Source: Arcuatula senhousia
Lineage: Eukaryota > Mollusca > Bivalvia > Mytilida > Mytilidae
Length of the DNA stretch: 64,000 bases
Reading direction: 5' to 3'
Assembly: GCA_963971305.1 (NCBI GenBank)
Contig: OZ020307.1
Coordinates: 9,685,501 to 9,749,500 of the forward strand
Below, in pieces: positions 43,993 to 56,900 of the stretch. The notes under the pieces were generated by a model that ran no database searches, had not been told where the DNA came from, and saw only the letters and a program-made list of their open reading frames with translations. The stretch's first letter is position 1. Each line of letters starts with the position of its first letter. Position numbers and translations under genes: made by a program.

Positions 43993-44993
43993 ATGTCGGC
44001 AAGAGGCAGACGAACACGAGGGAGACCTCCTAGAACCCCTTTGTCAGCGAATAGATCCAAACCAAGCATAAATTTCCTCCGAAAGCCAAAGGCACTTCAA
44101 AACAAAGATGAGTCGAATAATAGCTCAAGATGCAGTACCCCTGTCAGCATGCCTGGTACACCAGCCAAGAAAAATAACAGAATTGGTGCTAGAGAAGCTA
44201 GTCTTAGGGGCAGAAGCTTTATATCAAGAGTTGCATATGATGATGACATGGATGAAGCATCAAGGTCCAGTATGGATCTTGAGGATGGGGGGATAGATGA
44301 TCTTGAGACCATTCAGGTCCCTTCAGATGATTCCTATGAAGAATCAGATTCAGACTTTAGCGATGATAGTCTAAGTACTATTGCTAGCTCTGTTGGAAAA
44401 AGACAGTTTCTCATACGCCGTCCAGTAACCCCTGATATTGATGATGATGATGAAATCCCTTCATTAACATTACCTGCTAGCTCTAGTGATTTGACTATAC
44501 CAAATGACCACCTTATGCAATGTCTTAGTGTTTATGAAGTATTAAGACACTATAGAACTATCCTAAGGCTGTCACCATTTTCTTTTGAAGACTTCTGTGC
44601 AGCTTTACTAACGGATGAAGTCAGTGTTTTATTAGCAGAGATTCATATTACACTACTTAGAGCTATGATTAGAGAGGAAGATGGAAACAATACAATATTT
44701 GGCCCACAAGACACTAAAGATAGCATTAATATAGCCCTTTTTCATATTGATTCGTTCACATGGCCAGAACTTATCCGCTGTTACTTGGCTAGTGACAAAA
44801 ATTCTTATAATGATTATTACGATGATGCATTAAAGTCATTAGAAATTCCAGATTATCCTTATGTCCAATTTCCAGAAAGAATCAAAGTTTTGAAAATTCT
44901 GACTGATCTTTTTCTGAGTTCCAACAGTGTAAGAGAAGATATTCTAAATGAAGGCAACATCCAATATGATGATCACTGCAGAGCTTGTCATAA
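43993..44993 (+). CDS. BPTF: BPTF exon 1: basic N-terminus, acidic region and DDT domain
   Basis: MSARGRRTRGRPPRTP resembles the AT-hook start of other BPTF proteins. Acidic and serine-rich stretches follow at residues about 80-160. Residues about 172-300 are the DDT domain (LMQCLSVYEVLRHYRTILRL, FEDFCAALL, SFTWPELIRCYLASD). The exon ends in YDDHCRACHK, the first ligands of the PHD finger, with the lysine codon split across the intron. Confidence 0.95.
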
Positions 44994-47900
44994 GTAAGTT
45001 ATCTGCCAAGAACAGAAAAAAAATCCACTGACCAATTTAAATAATTGATTGCTTTGATTTTTTTTAAATAAAAGCAGCTGACTTGCTACTAAACAATTAC
45101 TTTTTTAACTGTCAGATAGATGTTTGTGACTTTGTCTGACATCATGTATCACAGCTACTGTACATTTGTATGGACTTGTCTACTTCACATGCATTAATGT
45201 TATGAATGTATGTTAAAGTATGATACCCTAGTGGAGTCCCTTCTACACATTTAGAGGTTGGTTCTGACGGTTTACTCAACTGTTAAGGTTTTTTTTTAAA
45301 ATTGCATGTACTGTCAACATTAGCATGTAAGAATGATCATATCAGTTAACTACATGTACATGTAGGTAGTTTTTGTGTAAATTTTTCAGGTTAAAATATC
45401 TTGTGTGACGTGTGTACAGTTATTTTGCATTTCTTTTTGTTCTACTTCTATGCTTCAAAATCTGCTCTTGTGTTTACACGTATCATTTAACCTGTTTGTT
45501 TTTATGATTTTTCAGGCTAGGAGATCTTCTTTGTTGTGAGACCTGCTCAGCTGTTTACCATTTAACTTGTGTTGATCCTGCTCTAGAGGAAGTTCCAGAC
45601 GAAGACTGGGTTTGCAATGTATGCAAAGCTCACAAGGTATGATTAATGAATTAGCAGATTAGAGAAGTTTTTATTAAATTGGCATTTGTGCATGTAATTT
45701 ACATGGATATTTAGATTTTAGGGGTGTAACGATTCACCGGTGCATCACAATATTTTATCCCACGATCCAGAAATCGATACCGTGTTTGACTTCGCGATTC
45801 CGATCCGATCCAAAAAATGTCGTATCCATCTTTGGTAGGAAGATAAAAAAGCGTGCTTCCGGTGTCAACAATGGCACAAAATATTGTCTGTCGGACTGAA
45901 ATAAAATCTTTTGCTTGAAAAGACTTCGGTTTACAGTCTATTTAACACATGAAAATTATACTTCTTAAACATTACCATCGATTTACAATGTTATGACAAG
46001 CAGGTCTTTTGTAAGTTATGAAAGTAAAAGGTATCGTGATACGGATCGGATCGTGAGCCAGGTATCGTGATCTGTATCGGATCGTGGGGAAGTGGTATCG
46101 TTACACCCCTATAATAGATTTTTATATTTTATTTGGCCTAATAATTAAAAAAAAGAGTTCTTGTTTTATTAAAAATTTAATAATATATTACAGTACCATA
46201 CTACATGACAACTGCTTGATAAAAATCAATAAATAATTTTATCTTGCCTTGGCGTGTATTTTAGAATTATACACAGTGATTCATGTATTAAAATTATTAC
46301 AGATCACATAGTACATGTAGTAATAGAAATATGTTAGTGTACATGATTTTGAAATTGAAGACCAAAACACTTGAAAAGTCTAAATGGTTCAACAGCTTTC
46401 TTATGTTTACTAAGTTATTTTTATTTTTAGATCAAAGGTGTCACTAACTGTATTTCTGAAGCTGAGAAGAGTGGGTTACTGTGTCGACAGGATCCTATTG
46501 GATTTGATCGTTACAGAAGAAAATATTGGTTTCTTATCAGAAGAATCATAGTGTAAGTAAATGGCTGAATTCACAATGCAATGACCATGCAAGTTTTTAT
46601 TATAGAATGGGCTACATTTGAAATGCAATAAAGTATAAAAATTGCTATATTTCAAATGTGTTTTGCTTTACATTTAAATTTTTAGGCTTAAGCAACATGA
46701 GCAAGATGATATGTTCCATTCAAGCTAAAAAAGAGTGTTGGACATGTCAGAAGACAGCAGGCATATTATTTTTTCTTTTATTTTTCTATAAAGTTATTAG
46801 AATTGTCTCCCCTTGATAATTTTCAAATGTTTATGTCAAAGATTTATTAGTAATAATATTACTTCTGGCTGTTGGTGAATTTGAATACTATATTATAAAA
46901 ATGATAAATTTGTGCGGAAGAAAAGACATAATCCATTGAAAGATATTTTATTCATATAATAAAAAAAAAACAGAGGACACACATAACAATTACAAAAATA
47001 ATATCCAAATGAACATGATGAATTATCAAACACAAGTCTGGTTATATGTTATTTCATTGTCTGTTTTATGGTTATATGTTATTTCATTGTCTGTTTTAGA
47101 GAAGGAGAAGATGAAGTTTGTTACTACAGTACAAAATATCAGATAGATGAGTTATTAGAGGTGTTAGACAAGGATAAGTATGAGAGAGACCTGGTACTGT
47201 GTATTAAGGACCTGAGAGAAGAGATCACAAAACAGATGGCAATGACAGAAGAACTGACCAATGCTAGCAAAGGAAATAGAAAATCTGCCATTGATGTAGA
47301 AATAGGTAATCTGAAGGGGTGATTGAACTGATGTTGTGTCTATTCTTTTTCCAACAATCAAATTACTATTTACCTCTTCATTGTAAATTTTTAAGATATT
47401 TTTAACAACTTGTAAAATACAGACAATAAGAAGGCAAGCAGCGATTTTTTATAACAGTGAATAGATATATATGTGTATATATGTGTCACGATAAAAGTAT
47501 GATACAACTAACTAACAATTACCCATGTTCACTCTCCTATCCCCCCCCAAAAAAATAATGTATACCTGGATGGACTCCACATTCTTTTCAATCATTTAAG
47601 ATATACATGTAATTTAAACTTTCAAATCTGAAATAAATACCTTTATTACTTATAAAACATTTCAGGTCCCCTCTAGTTAAACATTCATAACCATTAATTT
47701 CAGGCAATCTAGTAAAAGTTCAAGCAGACAGGGTAGAGCTTAAAGAACAGATGGAAAAGGAAAGAAAGGCAAAGGAGGAGGAGGAAGAGAGAAAGAGGAT
47801 AGAAGAAGAAAAAAGGAAAGAAGAAGCCGAAATCAATGGTCAAGAAACAGTGGTAATGTCTTAATAATAAAAGTATTTGGCTTTACTTAGTTGAACTAAT

Positions 47901-50900
47901 CTGTGAAAAATGTATGACTTGAATTCTGAAAATGAATAACAACACTGCATTAGAATTTCAATCAAATATTTTCCCAGTATGAACAACATATTGTCTAATT
48001 CTAATGTTATTCATAGGCCTTATAATTTCAGATATTCTTTTTCATACATGTATTGTAGGAAAGCATGGAGGTTGCTGAGGAAGTCTCCGTGAACACATCA
48101 GAAACCAATTCTACCACAGAAATAGAAACAGACAAAGAGAAAGTGAAAGTAGAAACAACAGAGACCACACAAACTACTACAACCACTGTCAAAACTGTAA
48201 CAACAACTATATCAACCAGTACATCACCAGAATCTAGGGAGAAAACTCCCGAAGCTACTGTCAAACCTAATGGACCTAAAATAATCAAACTCACTCCAGA
48301 AATGTCAGCTGAATTCCTAAAGAATGTGAACTCTAATAATCCTGGTAAAGCTCTGGAAGCTTTAGCATTGAATAAATCAGATGGAAGTGGGGATAAGAAA
48401 GACGATAATAAAATAATGAATGTCCAGTCACTGTTACCAAATGTAAAGTCTACCGTCCTTAAGGTTCAGGATGACACTCCCCAGAAACAGACAAGGACAG
48501 TGTTAATTGTAAACAGAGATGGTAACAAGGTGACACTAGCTGTCAGTAAACAATCCATTGGAGGAGACCAGAATACACCTACCACTGCTGTATCTCTTAC
48601 ACAATCACTGACAAATGCACTGACTTCAGTTTCCTCTGCAGGTAATACATGCGATTTTGTCTATCATCACAAGAGAAGATGAAAGATTAAACTTTTGTCT
48701 TGGACAAACCAATAACTAAAATATCTTTTCTGACCAAAGCTTTTGAATTGTCTATGGGATCAATATACATGCACTATGCAGTCTGATTTATCTTAGAAAT
48801 TAACATTGCATATAACTGAAATTGCCTGTTAATGCCAGTTATTTGCTTAAGGTGGTTCGGGGGTATAAGAAAAATCCATCAGATTTTTGTTAAATTTTGC
48901 AGAATTAAACTTTGATAAAAGAACATTAAAAAAATGCAAAAATAATTGGGGGTCACGGACCTTTTTACAGATTTATGACCTTGCGAAGTTCACGGCCGTA
49001 CCGCAATGTAGGCAAATGAGGCAAATGCCTCACCTTAATTTCAGTTCTGACTTAAAATGTTTACAGATTTTCATAGTTTTAAGGTTGTAAATTAAATGCG
49101 TAATCGGTTTGTTTAAAGGACATTAACATTACTATGATCGCTAGTCATCCAATAATTCGATTATTACTATGATTATAGTGAATTCCATTCGGTTTTTACC
49201 CACATAATATAGATGGAAAAGACAGAGAGATTCGACTATTCCCGCGAACATATCAAAATCAAAATGTCCTTGCAAAATTGGTTAAAAACGGGTACTTTGA
49301 AAAGAAAGTTAGATGATGATCATGCAGGTAACTAGTGTTTTGGCACGATTTTAATCTATTAATTTATTTATATCAAAATTCCAGATTTATAAGCAATCTA
49401 TCAGTCTGTGTAAAGAACGTACTCTTTGCACACTGTGTTTAAGTAATTCATCTTTAAAATGTTTTCCCATGGAAGAATACGTCCATGGTTTTCCTAAGGT
49501 ATTACAGAAATTATTTCATGGATCTATACATTAGACACGCAAATTATTAAGGTATTCACAAAATAACAGAAATAGGATGCTTAAATTTGATATCAATATA
49601 GAAAGAGATAAAACATTAGGGCCCTGACCCTTTGTCCAAAATGATCTTGACTTCTACAAGTCCAGGTACTTCAAATGAAATTGCGATTTAAACGGACTTT
49701 TTAGAACCTAATTTGCAAACAGTCAAACTATTGGCGTGATCAGGTCGAACTAATTTCATTTAGCTTTCGCTTTGACCGTCTGTCCGTCCTTCCACAGTTC
49801 CTTGTTCACACTAATACTCAATTTAGAGAGACATTCCAGTGCTCTAAGGATATGGTAAATGTGCAGTTATTTTTTTTTAAACATTTAAAGTAACCAACAA
49901 TTATAATAATCAATGACTGATTATTTTCAAACGTACACAATGAGCTCATTAAAGCGTCTTTTAAAGTCGAGTTCTGGTTGATATCCTCGGTATTGGGTTT
50001 GAGTACTCTCAGTTTTCAATAGTTCTTTCCAATGTTTTGATTCAAATGCTACTGATGAGAGGTTACTTCTTGAAATATCGATATACATGCATAGCATACC
50101 AAAATTAACCATTTCATATTCATTTTGGTATTTGTTTTCTGAACACTTTGAACCAACACGTATTTTATATGTGAACGATCTTTCTCCAGCTTGCGTCGAC
50201 TGAAAACTTGGGAAAAAGCAACAATGTATTCAGAGCGACTTTTTGGGCTGGCTCTTTTACATGTCCTAGAGACACGATTAACCCATCCAGAGAAAATGTG
50301 CTAAAACGTTTTGACTGTTCCGGACACAGGAGAATTGGAAAGTTCTGTGTTGAAACAGAAAACGAGTAAAACAAAATAAAGTTTACCTAGCATTTGATTT
50401 TTTTATATGACATTCCTTAAGTTTTACTACACTGGGTCACATGATGTTTATCAGATCATCATAACATGCTAGATTAGTTTCCCTACCTTACATATGGTCG
50501 TATTAAAAATCAATGATTTTATGCCTTTTAACACCTATTTTGCTTTTGTCTTCCAGGGGCTTTGCCCCTGGACCCCATACTCATCTGGGGGGCACATCCC
50601 CCCAGACCCCCCTTTGCCTCACTTTTATAAAGCCTGCCGTACGGCCGTGAAGTTGGTTGCCTAGAGATCGTTTTTCCAATAGATTATAAAGGGAAAAGAG
50701 TTATTTAGCATCACTGTGAGCTGGAAACCCATCAGATTTTAATTATATTTCACAAATGACAAGCCGCATATACTATCTACTAAAAAACATGATAAAAACT
50801 TGGGGTCACGGACCTTCTTTTTAAGATATTTAAGAAAAACTAATTTTTCCTACACATTTCTATATAAAAATTTGTCACACAGTTTCCCCCCAATTATCTC

Positions 50901-53900
50901 CCCTGAAAATAGAACTTTTTAGAAAAAGCTTAATTTCTGTTTAAACATATTTGTTATATTTATTTCATTCATAAAATAAAATAAAGAATTAAATTTTGTA
51001 TCTCTTGTGTTATTTTTATTCACTTTAATTGAAATCCAGACTAAAAATTTGCAAGATATCTGAAAAAGATGCTCAGTTTTATACTCCCGAACCACCTTAA
51101 GGATGGTCATTCCTGAACTTTTTTCTATCAAACTTTTTATAATTTGTGGTGTAAATTATTAATAGTTGTCCTCTTTATCAAATGACATAAAGAAAACCAT
51201 AAATCCGTGTGCTCGTTTCCGAGATATATGACGTCAAAAATTTGGCGGGAAATTAGAATCCTCTAGATTTTACATTACTTTAACATTGGAATTTTTTTGG
51301 CCTTAAAAACCATAAAATTGTATCAAGAATTTTTCTATGTTTTATAGAGTTTGTTTTTAAGGTCTATATATTCAGAAAATATCAAAAAAAGTAGGGCTCA
51401 GTGTGCAAAAAATTTCTTCAGTATTTGAAGGTAAAGTCTAGATGAGTTCCGAAATCATGACTGAAATTCAGAAACATGAGGAGTGACCATCCTTAATTTA
51501 AGTGTAACAGCATATGATTATTAATTTACAGATGAAATGAGAAATTACAAGGTTTAATGTCACTCACATTTCATTTTGACAATAAATTTTATCACCATTT
51601 GATAACATGTACAGTGCATATGTATCTAATAGTTCTTATCCGGAAAAAAGTCAAACACTAACCCAGTGCACCATATGTTTTGCAAATTCAGCATTTGTAA
51701 CTAGATCAAAATAGAACTTTGATGCAAAAGATTTGAAGAAAATATCTCACACCATTTCTGAGAAAATTGAAATTGAAAATGCATTGAATTCTATGGGAAA
51801 CTGTCTGTTTGTACCTGGGTAGGTACAAATGGAACAATTGTGACAAGACAAAAGTTTTGGTGGTGTATCAAAACTTGTACAAAATTGTTATTAGTAGATA
51901 GAATTGAAAGAAATTTTGCATTGTGAATAATAGAAAACATATTGACATTTCTCAGAAGAAAATTTCAAGATATCATAAACGGTTCGCATGTATTTTCAAT
52001 TTTTAATGCAATGTCCATATTTGGTAATCCACGAATTAAAATGGTAATAACAGAAAAAATAAGTCATCAACTTGACATTTTGTGCCATATTTTGGGTTCT
52101 AGGATCCCATTTTATAGAATCAAAGACAGAGAAAGGTTTTAAAGCAACAAACAAAAATTCTAGCTATTTCCGGAGCTGAACTATTAGGATATCCACATAG
52201 CCACATTTTCTCATTTTGTATATGTCTTTTTACTTTCATAGAATCAAGGAAGATGATAACCAGATCTAAGACTGGATCCCTGACTCCTAAGACATTTACA
52301 GATTCTGTCACCTCCACTACATCATCTAAGAGTATCAGTAAATCCTCAACAGAAGATCTTCTAGTACTAAAAGATGGAAACCTATCAACAATTACCAGGA
52401 GTAAAAGTTCTGTTTGGTCCCTGCAGTCTCATCAATACTTTAAACTCGGTAAGACTTGTGTGGAGTATGAATTTTTGAAAAAGCAAATTTTTATAAAGAA
52501 AAGATCTGGAGTATGTAAGCATGACACAAAATCATATTGGAAGTTATAAGTTGTGTCCAAGCAAAGAATTTATTGCTGTTCATCATCCAAATTCATCAAT
52601 AAAGTAACACTATAGAATTTTTTTTTTTACTTGAAAACTGAACTTGGTAAATACAAAGATCATAGGAATGCCATTGATAGAAACTCTTTTAACTGAACTG
52701 TATAAATCACGGCCACACAAGCAGATCTTTTGAAATATGTTTTGGTTCTGCCAGACCTCAAACTATAAATAAATTTTCCCCTATTAATTAATTAGTGAAT
52801 TTGCTAGATTAATAGCTGGACAAATTGGCAGGTCTGCCACATTTCAAAAACACTGCACAAAGGCAATAAAAATACCTTACATTTTCATAGTCTTACATGT
52901 AGATGCTGCATTTTTTTCTCACAATAACAAAAACTCTTAAGAGGAATCTACTTATTTTCTTTGAACATGCTCCATATTTTACAGGAATGTAATGTAGTTT
53001 TAAAAACTACAAATTGTTATTTTCTCATTTCATTTATTTTCTTAATTTATTTTACAGGAATGGAATGCAGTTTCAAAAACTACACAAATCAATATGCAAC
53101 TAGTTCTCTAGCTTTGAACAAACATCAACACAATGAAGAAAGGGATAAGAAGAGATTTCTCTCCCACAAGTTTAGCCTGACGTCCGCCAGTGACTTTAAA
53201 TGGGGAGGCTCATGCTATGGAAGGAAAGCTGTACAGCTTCAAACTTTAATCATGACAATCAACAACATGGAGTCTAATATCCCATCGGCATTATTACACC
53301 CTAATTGGCCCTTACACAGACAGAGTTGGGCTAGTGCTCTTCAGATGTGTAGGAGTCCTAGCGACTTCTCTCTAGCACTGTCTATACTAGAGAGCTGTAT
53401 GAAACCTGTCATATTTAACCATGTCTGGAATGAATCTTTAGGTAAGAATTATAGGTTCTTGCATAAGTTCTTGGAAGAGACCGGCTAATCATTCACAACT
53501 GATAGATCATTGCCGGATTTCCAAGAACGTGTGTTAGTACCTATTTCTTCTGTAAAAAAAAATTTATAGGCTGAAACCCTATGAGGCTTCATTCTAAAAA
53601 CCAAAAGTTTTCATTTTATTGGTTTACATCATCAATCAATATATATATATATCAGTACGATGATTTTTATTGGCTAATTGAACAGTGTGAGATTGATTGC
53701 TTCATGTGCTCACATCTCACACTGAAAATAGCCATTTATGGAAGAATAAACGATCTCATTTAAATTCAAAACACTGCTGATTTACACAAAAAATGTATCA
53801 TGAGGTTAGTTTTAAAGTTGCATGTGTCTTATAAGCTGACTTAAAAAAATTAGAGTTGGTTCAAATGTTGAATAATGCCTCTTGTAGAACGACTTGAAAA

Positions 53901-56900
53901 TATTATTTTCCATTTAAAGCTTCAATAATTCAACCATAAAATGAAGAAAAAATATTAGAGGAAGAAGTGTTTTGTGAAAAAATTGAAATATTGCAGAGGT
54001 AGAAGCAAGAAAGAAATGTTACTTTTTCTTTTATGGATTAATAATTAATTAGACAAGGAGATTGATTCTTTGAAACACATAAACAAAAACTGCATCAAGA
54101 AAATGACACTTGACAAAAGGAAATATATATCATTTATATTTTATGTATTAATATTTAACATGTTTTAATTGATTTTATAATCATGTTGGAATCTGATGAC
54201 AAAGTATTTTTTTAGTCTTAGGTCATCAATATATTGACCATATTTATCAAATATTTTTTTTCATCCTTAACAAATTTTTCTATTTATCCTATATTGGGCT
54301 ATGTCTTACTTTAGGACATACAGAGCTTGTGAAAATAACTGTCAGTGACCGAGAGGAAATGAAGAAGAAAGAGAAAGAATCAAGGAAAAAGAAGGAAGAA
54401 GAAGAAGATGCAAGGCCACTGGTTTGGATAAAATACACCTTAGGTCTCAAACATCAGGTAATAAAGCAAGGGGACTGGTTTGGATAAAATACACCCAAGG
54501 TCACAAACATCAGGTAATAAAGCAATGCCACTGGTTTGGATAAAATATACCCTAGGTCACAAACATCAGGTAATAAAGCAATGCCAATGCATACATGTAA
54601 CGGATCTGTGATGACAAAGCTGGAGATTTAGATTTTTTTGGCTGGAGATTGGACAAAAAAGCGGGAGATTTTCAACGCTCATTAAAATTGCATTTCAATG
54701 TCAATTGAGGGCATTAGCTTGTGCCAAATATACATGGCTTCACTGATTAATCTCAAACTGTTTATACAATCATCAGGTCATTTATGGCAATAAACCTTTA
54801 ATTAACACCTTTACCTGTTAAATTAAGGTCTACCTAATTGACAATCCCCTAAAACACCGGAAATGTTTTATGATAGAACAATCAAAATGTCTATAAAACT
54901 AAAATTTTGTCATGTCTTGAAAAAGCGGGAGATTACACAAAAAGTCGGGAGAACGGGAGATGGATAAAAAAGTCGGGAGATTTTGTCTCCCAGCGGGAGA
55001 ATCACATGTATGCCAATGGTTTGGATAAAATACACCCTAGGTCACAAACATCAGGTAATAAAGCAATGCCAATGGTTTGGATAAAATACACCCTAGGTCA
55101 CAAACATCAGGTAATAAAGCAAGGGGACTGGTTTGGATAAAATATACCCTAGGTCTCAAACATCAGGTAATAAAGCAAGGGGACTGGTTTGGATAAAATA
55201 CACCCTAGGTCTCAAACATCAGGTAATAAAGCAAGGGGACTGGTTTGGATAAAATACACCCAAGGTCTTAAACATCAGGTAATAAAGCAAGGGGACTGGT
55301 TTGGATAAAATACACCCAAGGTCACAAACATCAGGTAATAAAGCAAGGGGACTGGTTTGGATAAAATACACCCAAGGTCACAAACATCAGGTAATAAAGC
55401 AAGGGGACTGGTTTGGATAAAATACACCCAAGGTCTCAAACATCAGGTAATAAAGCAAGGAGACTGGTTTGGATCAAATATACCATCAGGAAATAGGCAA
55501 GGCGACTGGTTTTGGATAAAGAATACCATTAAACATTGCGATGATAATCATTGAAAATCCTTTCAACAAATTATAAAACATTTGCTTTATATCTTTGTTT
55601 TTTTTAAGTCTAAGATGCAACCCCCTTTCTGTAATTGCATTTCATGTCATTTTGTAGACTTGTGCATTGTTCCCATCAGCAACACAACTGCAGTACACGT
55701 TCATGTTCCTAGGTTTGATGGTTTTATTTTGTATGTGAAGGGGACATAACAATGACCTTGTGAATGTTTACTATGCAAAGAGATATGGAATTTAATATAC
55801 ATGTACATGACATAAAATTAAGCTACAAACTTTTAGCTGAAAACAACAAAGTAATTCATAAGATATTGATGCGTGTTTAAGTGTTGTAAAAAGTGGTATC
55901 TTGCATTCCATCTATTTCTTGAATAACCCTAACAAAGTACAGAAATGCATATCTATAAGTATGTTTTAGGTGTGGAAGCAGCGTGGAGAAGAGTATCGAG
56001 TGACAGGTGGCCAAGGCTGGTGCTGGAGAAGTTGTACACGGACGTACAAACATGTGCCTCAAGACACGGTCGGGCTTAGATCATGTGCAAAGAAACTTCA
56101 GGCAAGAAAGCGTAAAAATGAGAGCAACTTGGATGTGAAAGATGAAATTAAAACTGAGATCAAAGAGGAGGCAGAGGTCAAGGTTGAAACAGGAGAGGAA
56201 ATTGAGGTGGCTGCGGAGATGGAGATTAAAACAGAAGATGAAAAAAGTGATATTAAAACTGAACCTGACTCAGGTGAAACGTGCAATAATGTAGAAAACA
56301 TGGACACTGATGTCAAACAAGAGACTTCCGAGATCGAATGTGAAAGTCCTGTGAAAAAGTCTGACATTGATGTAGAAAGTTGTAGTCCTGTCAAAAAAAC
56401 TGAACCAGAAGTCATCTTAGTTGCTCCAAAAAAATCTAGACCAGCTAAGTCAATGGAAATTAAAATAGTTGAGGAAACAGATGATATGAAAGTTATAAGT
56501 GTTGGCCATGACCTTCACACAGTGACAATAAATACTGCCGCTAGTAAATCTTTACCCCCACTTCTAAATATTGACACATTAGATGTAAGTAAAGCATTAA
56601 ATGAAAGGACATACTATGATAAAATCACCAAACCCTATGCAAAACTAGATATTCTGTTATCTAAACGAACAAAACAGGATGAAATAGAAACCAAACAAAG
56701 GCAAGCACTACAGCAACAAATCCACTGGAAATTAAAAGTACAGGAGAACCCTGACCTGAAGGAAGAGGAGATGGAGGTAGATAAAGACAGCAAGGTTGAT
56801 AAAAGTGCTAATGACTTATCTTTGAATCACGATGAAACATCACCGTATTCTTGTTATTCTTACTTGTGTAGAGGACAGGGTAAGAGTATGTGTTACTCTC

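Larger units (their letters stand above)
48642..52241 (+). other. BPTF intron 6, 3.6 kb, built from three DNA elements
   Basis: It holds a TTAA element (48851-51096) interrupted by another element (48991-50649), followed without a gap by a second TTAA MITE (51101-51492). The rest (51497-52241) has no recognised repeat or exon. Confidence 0.8.
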
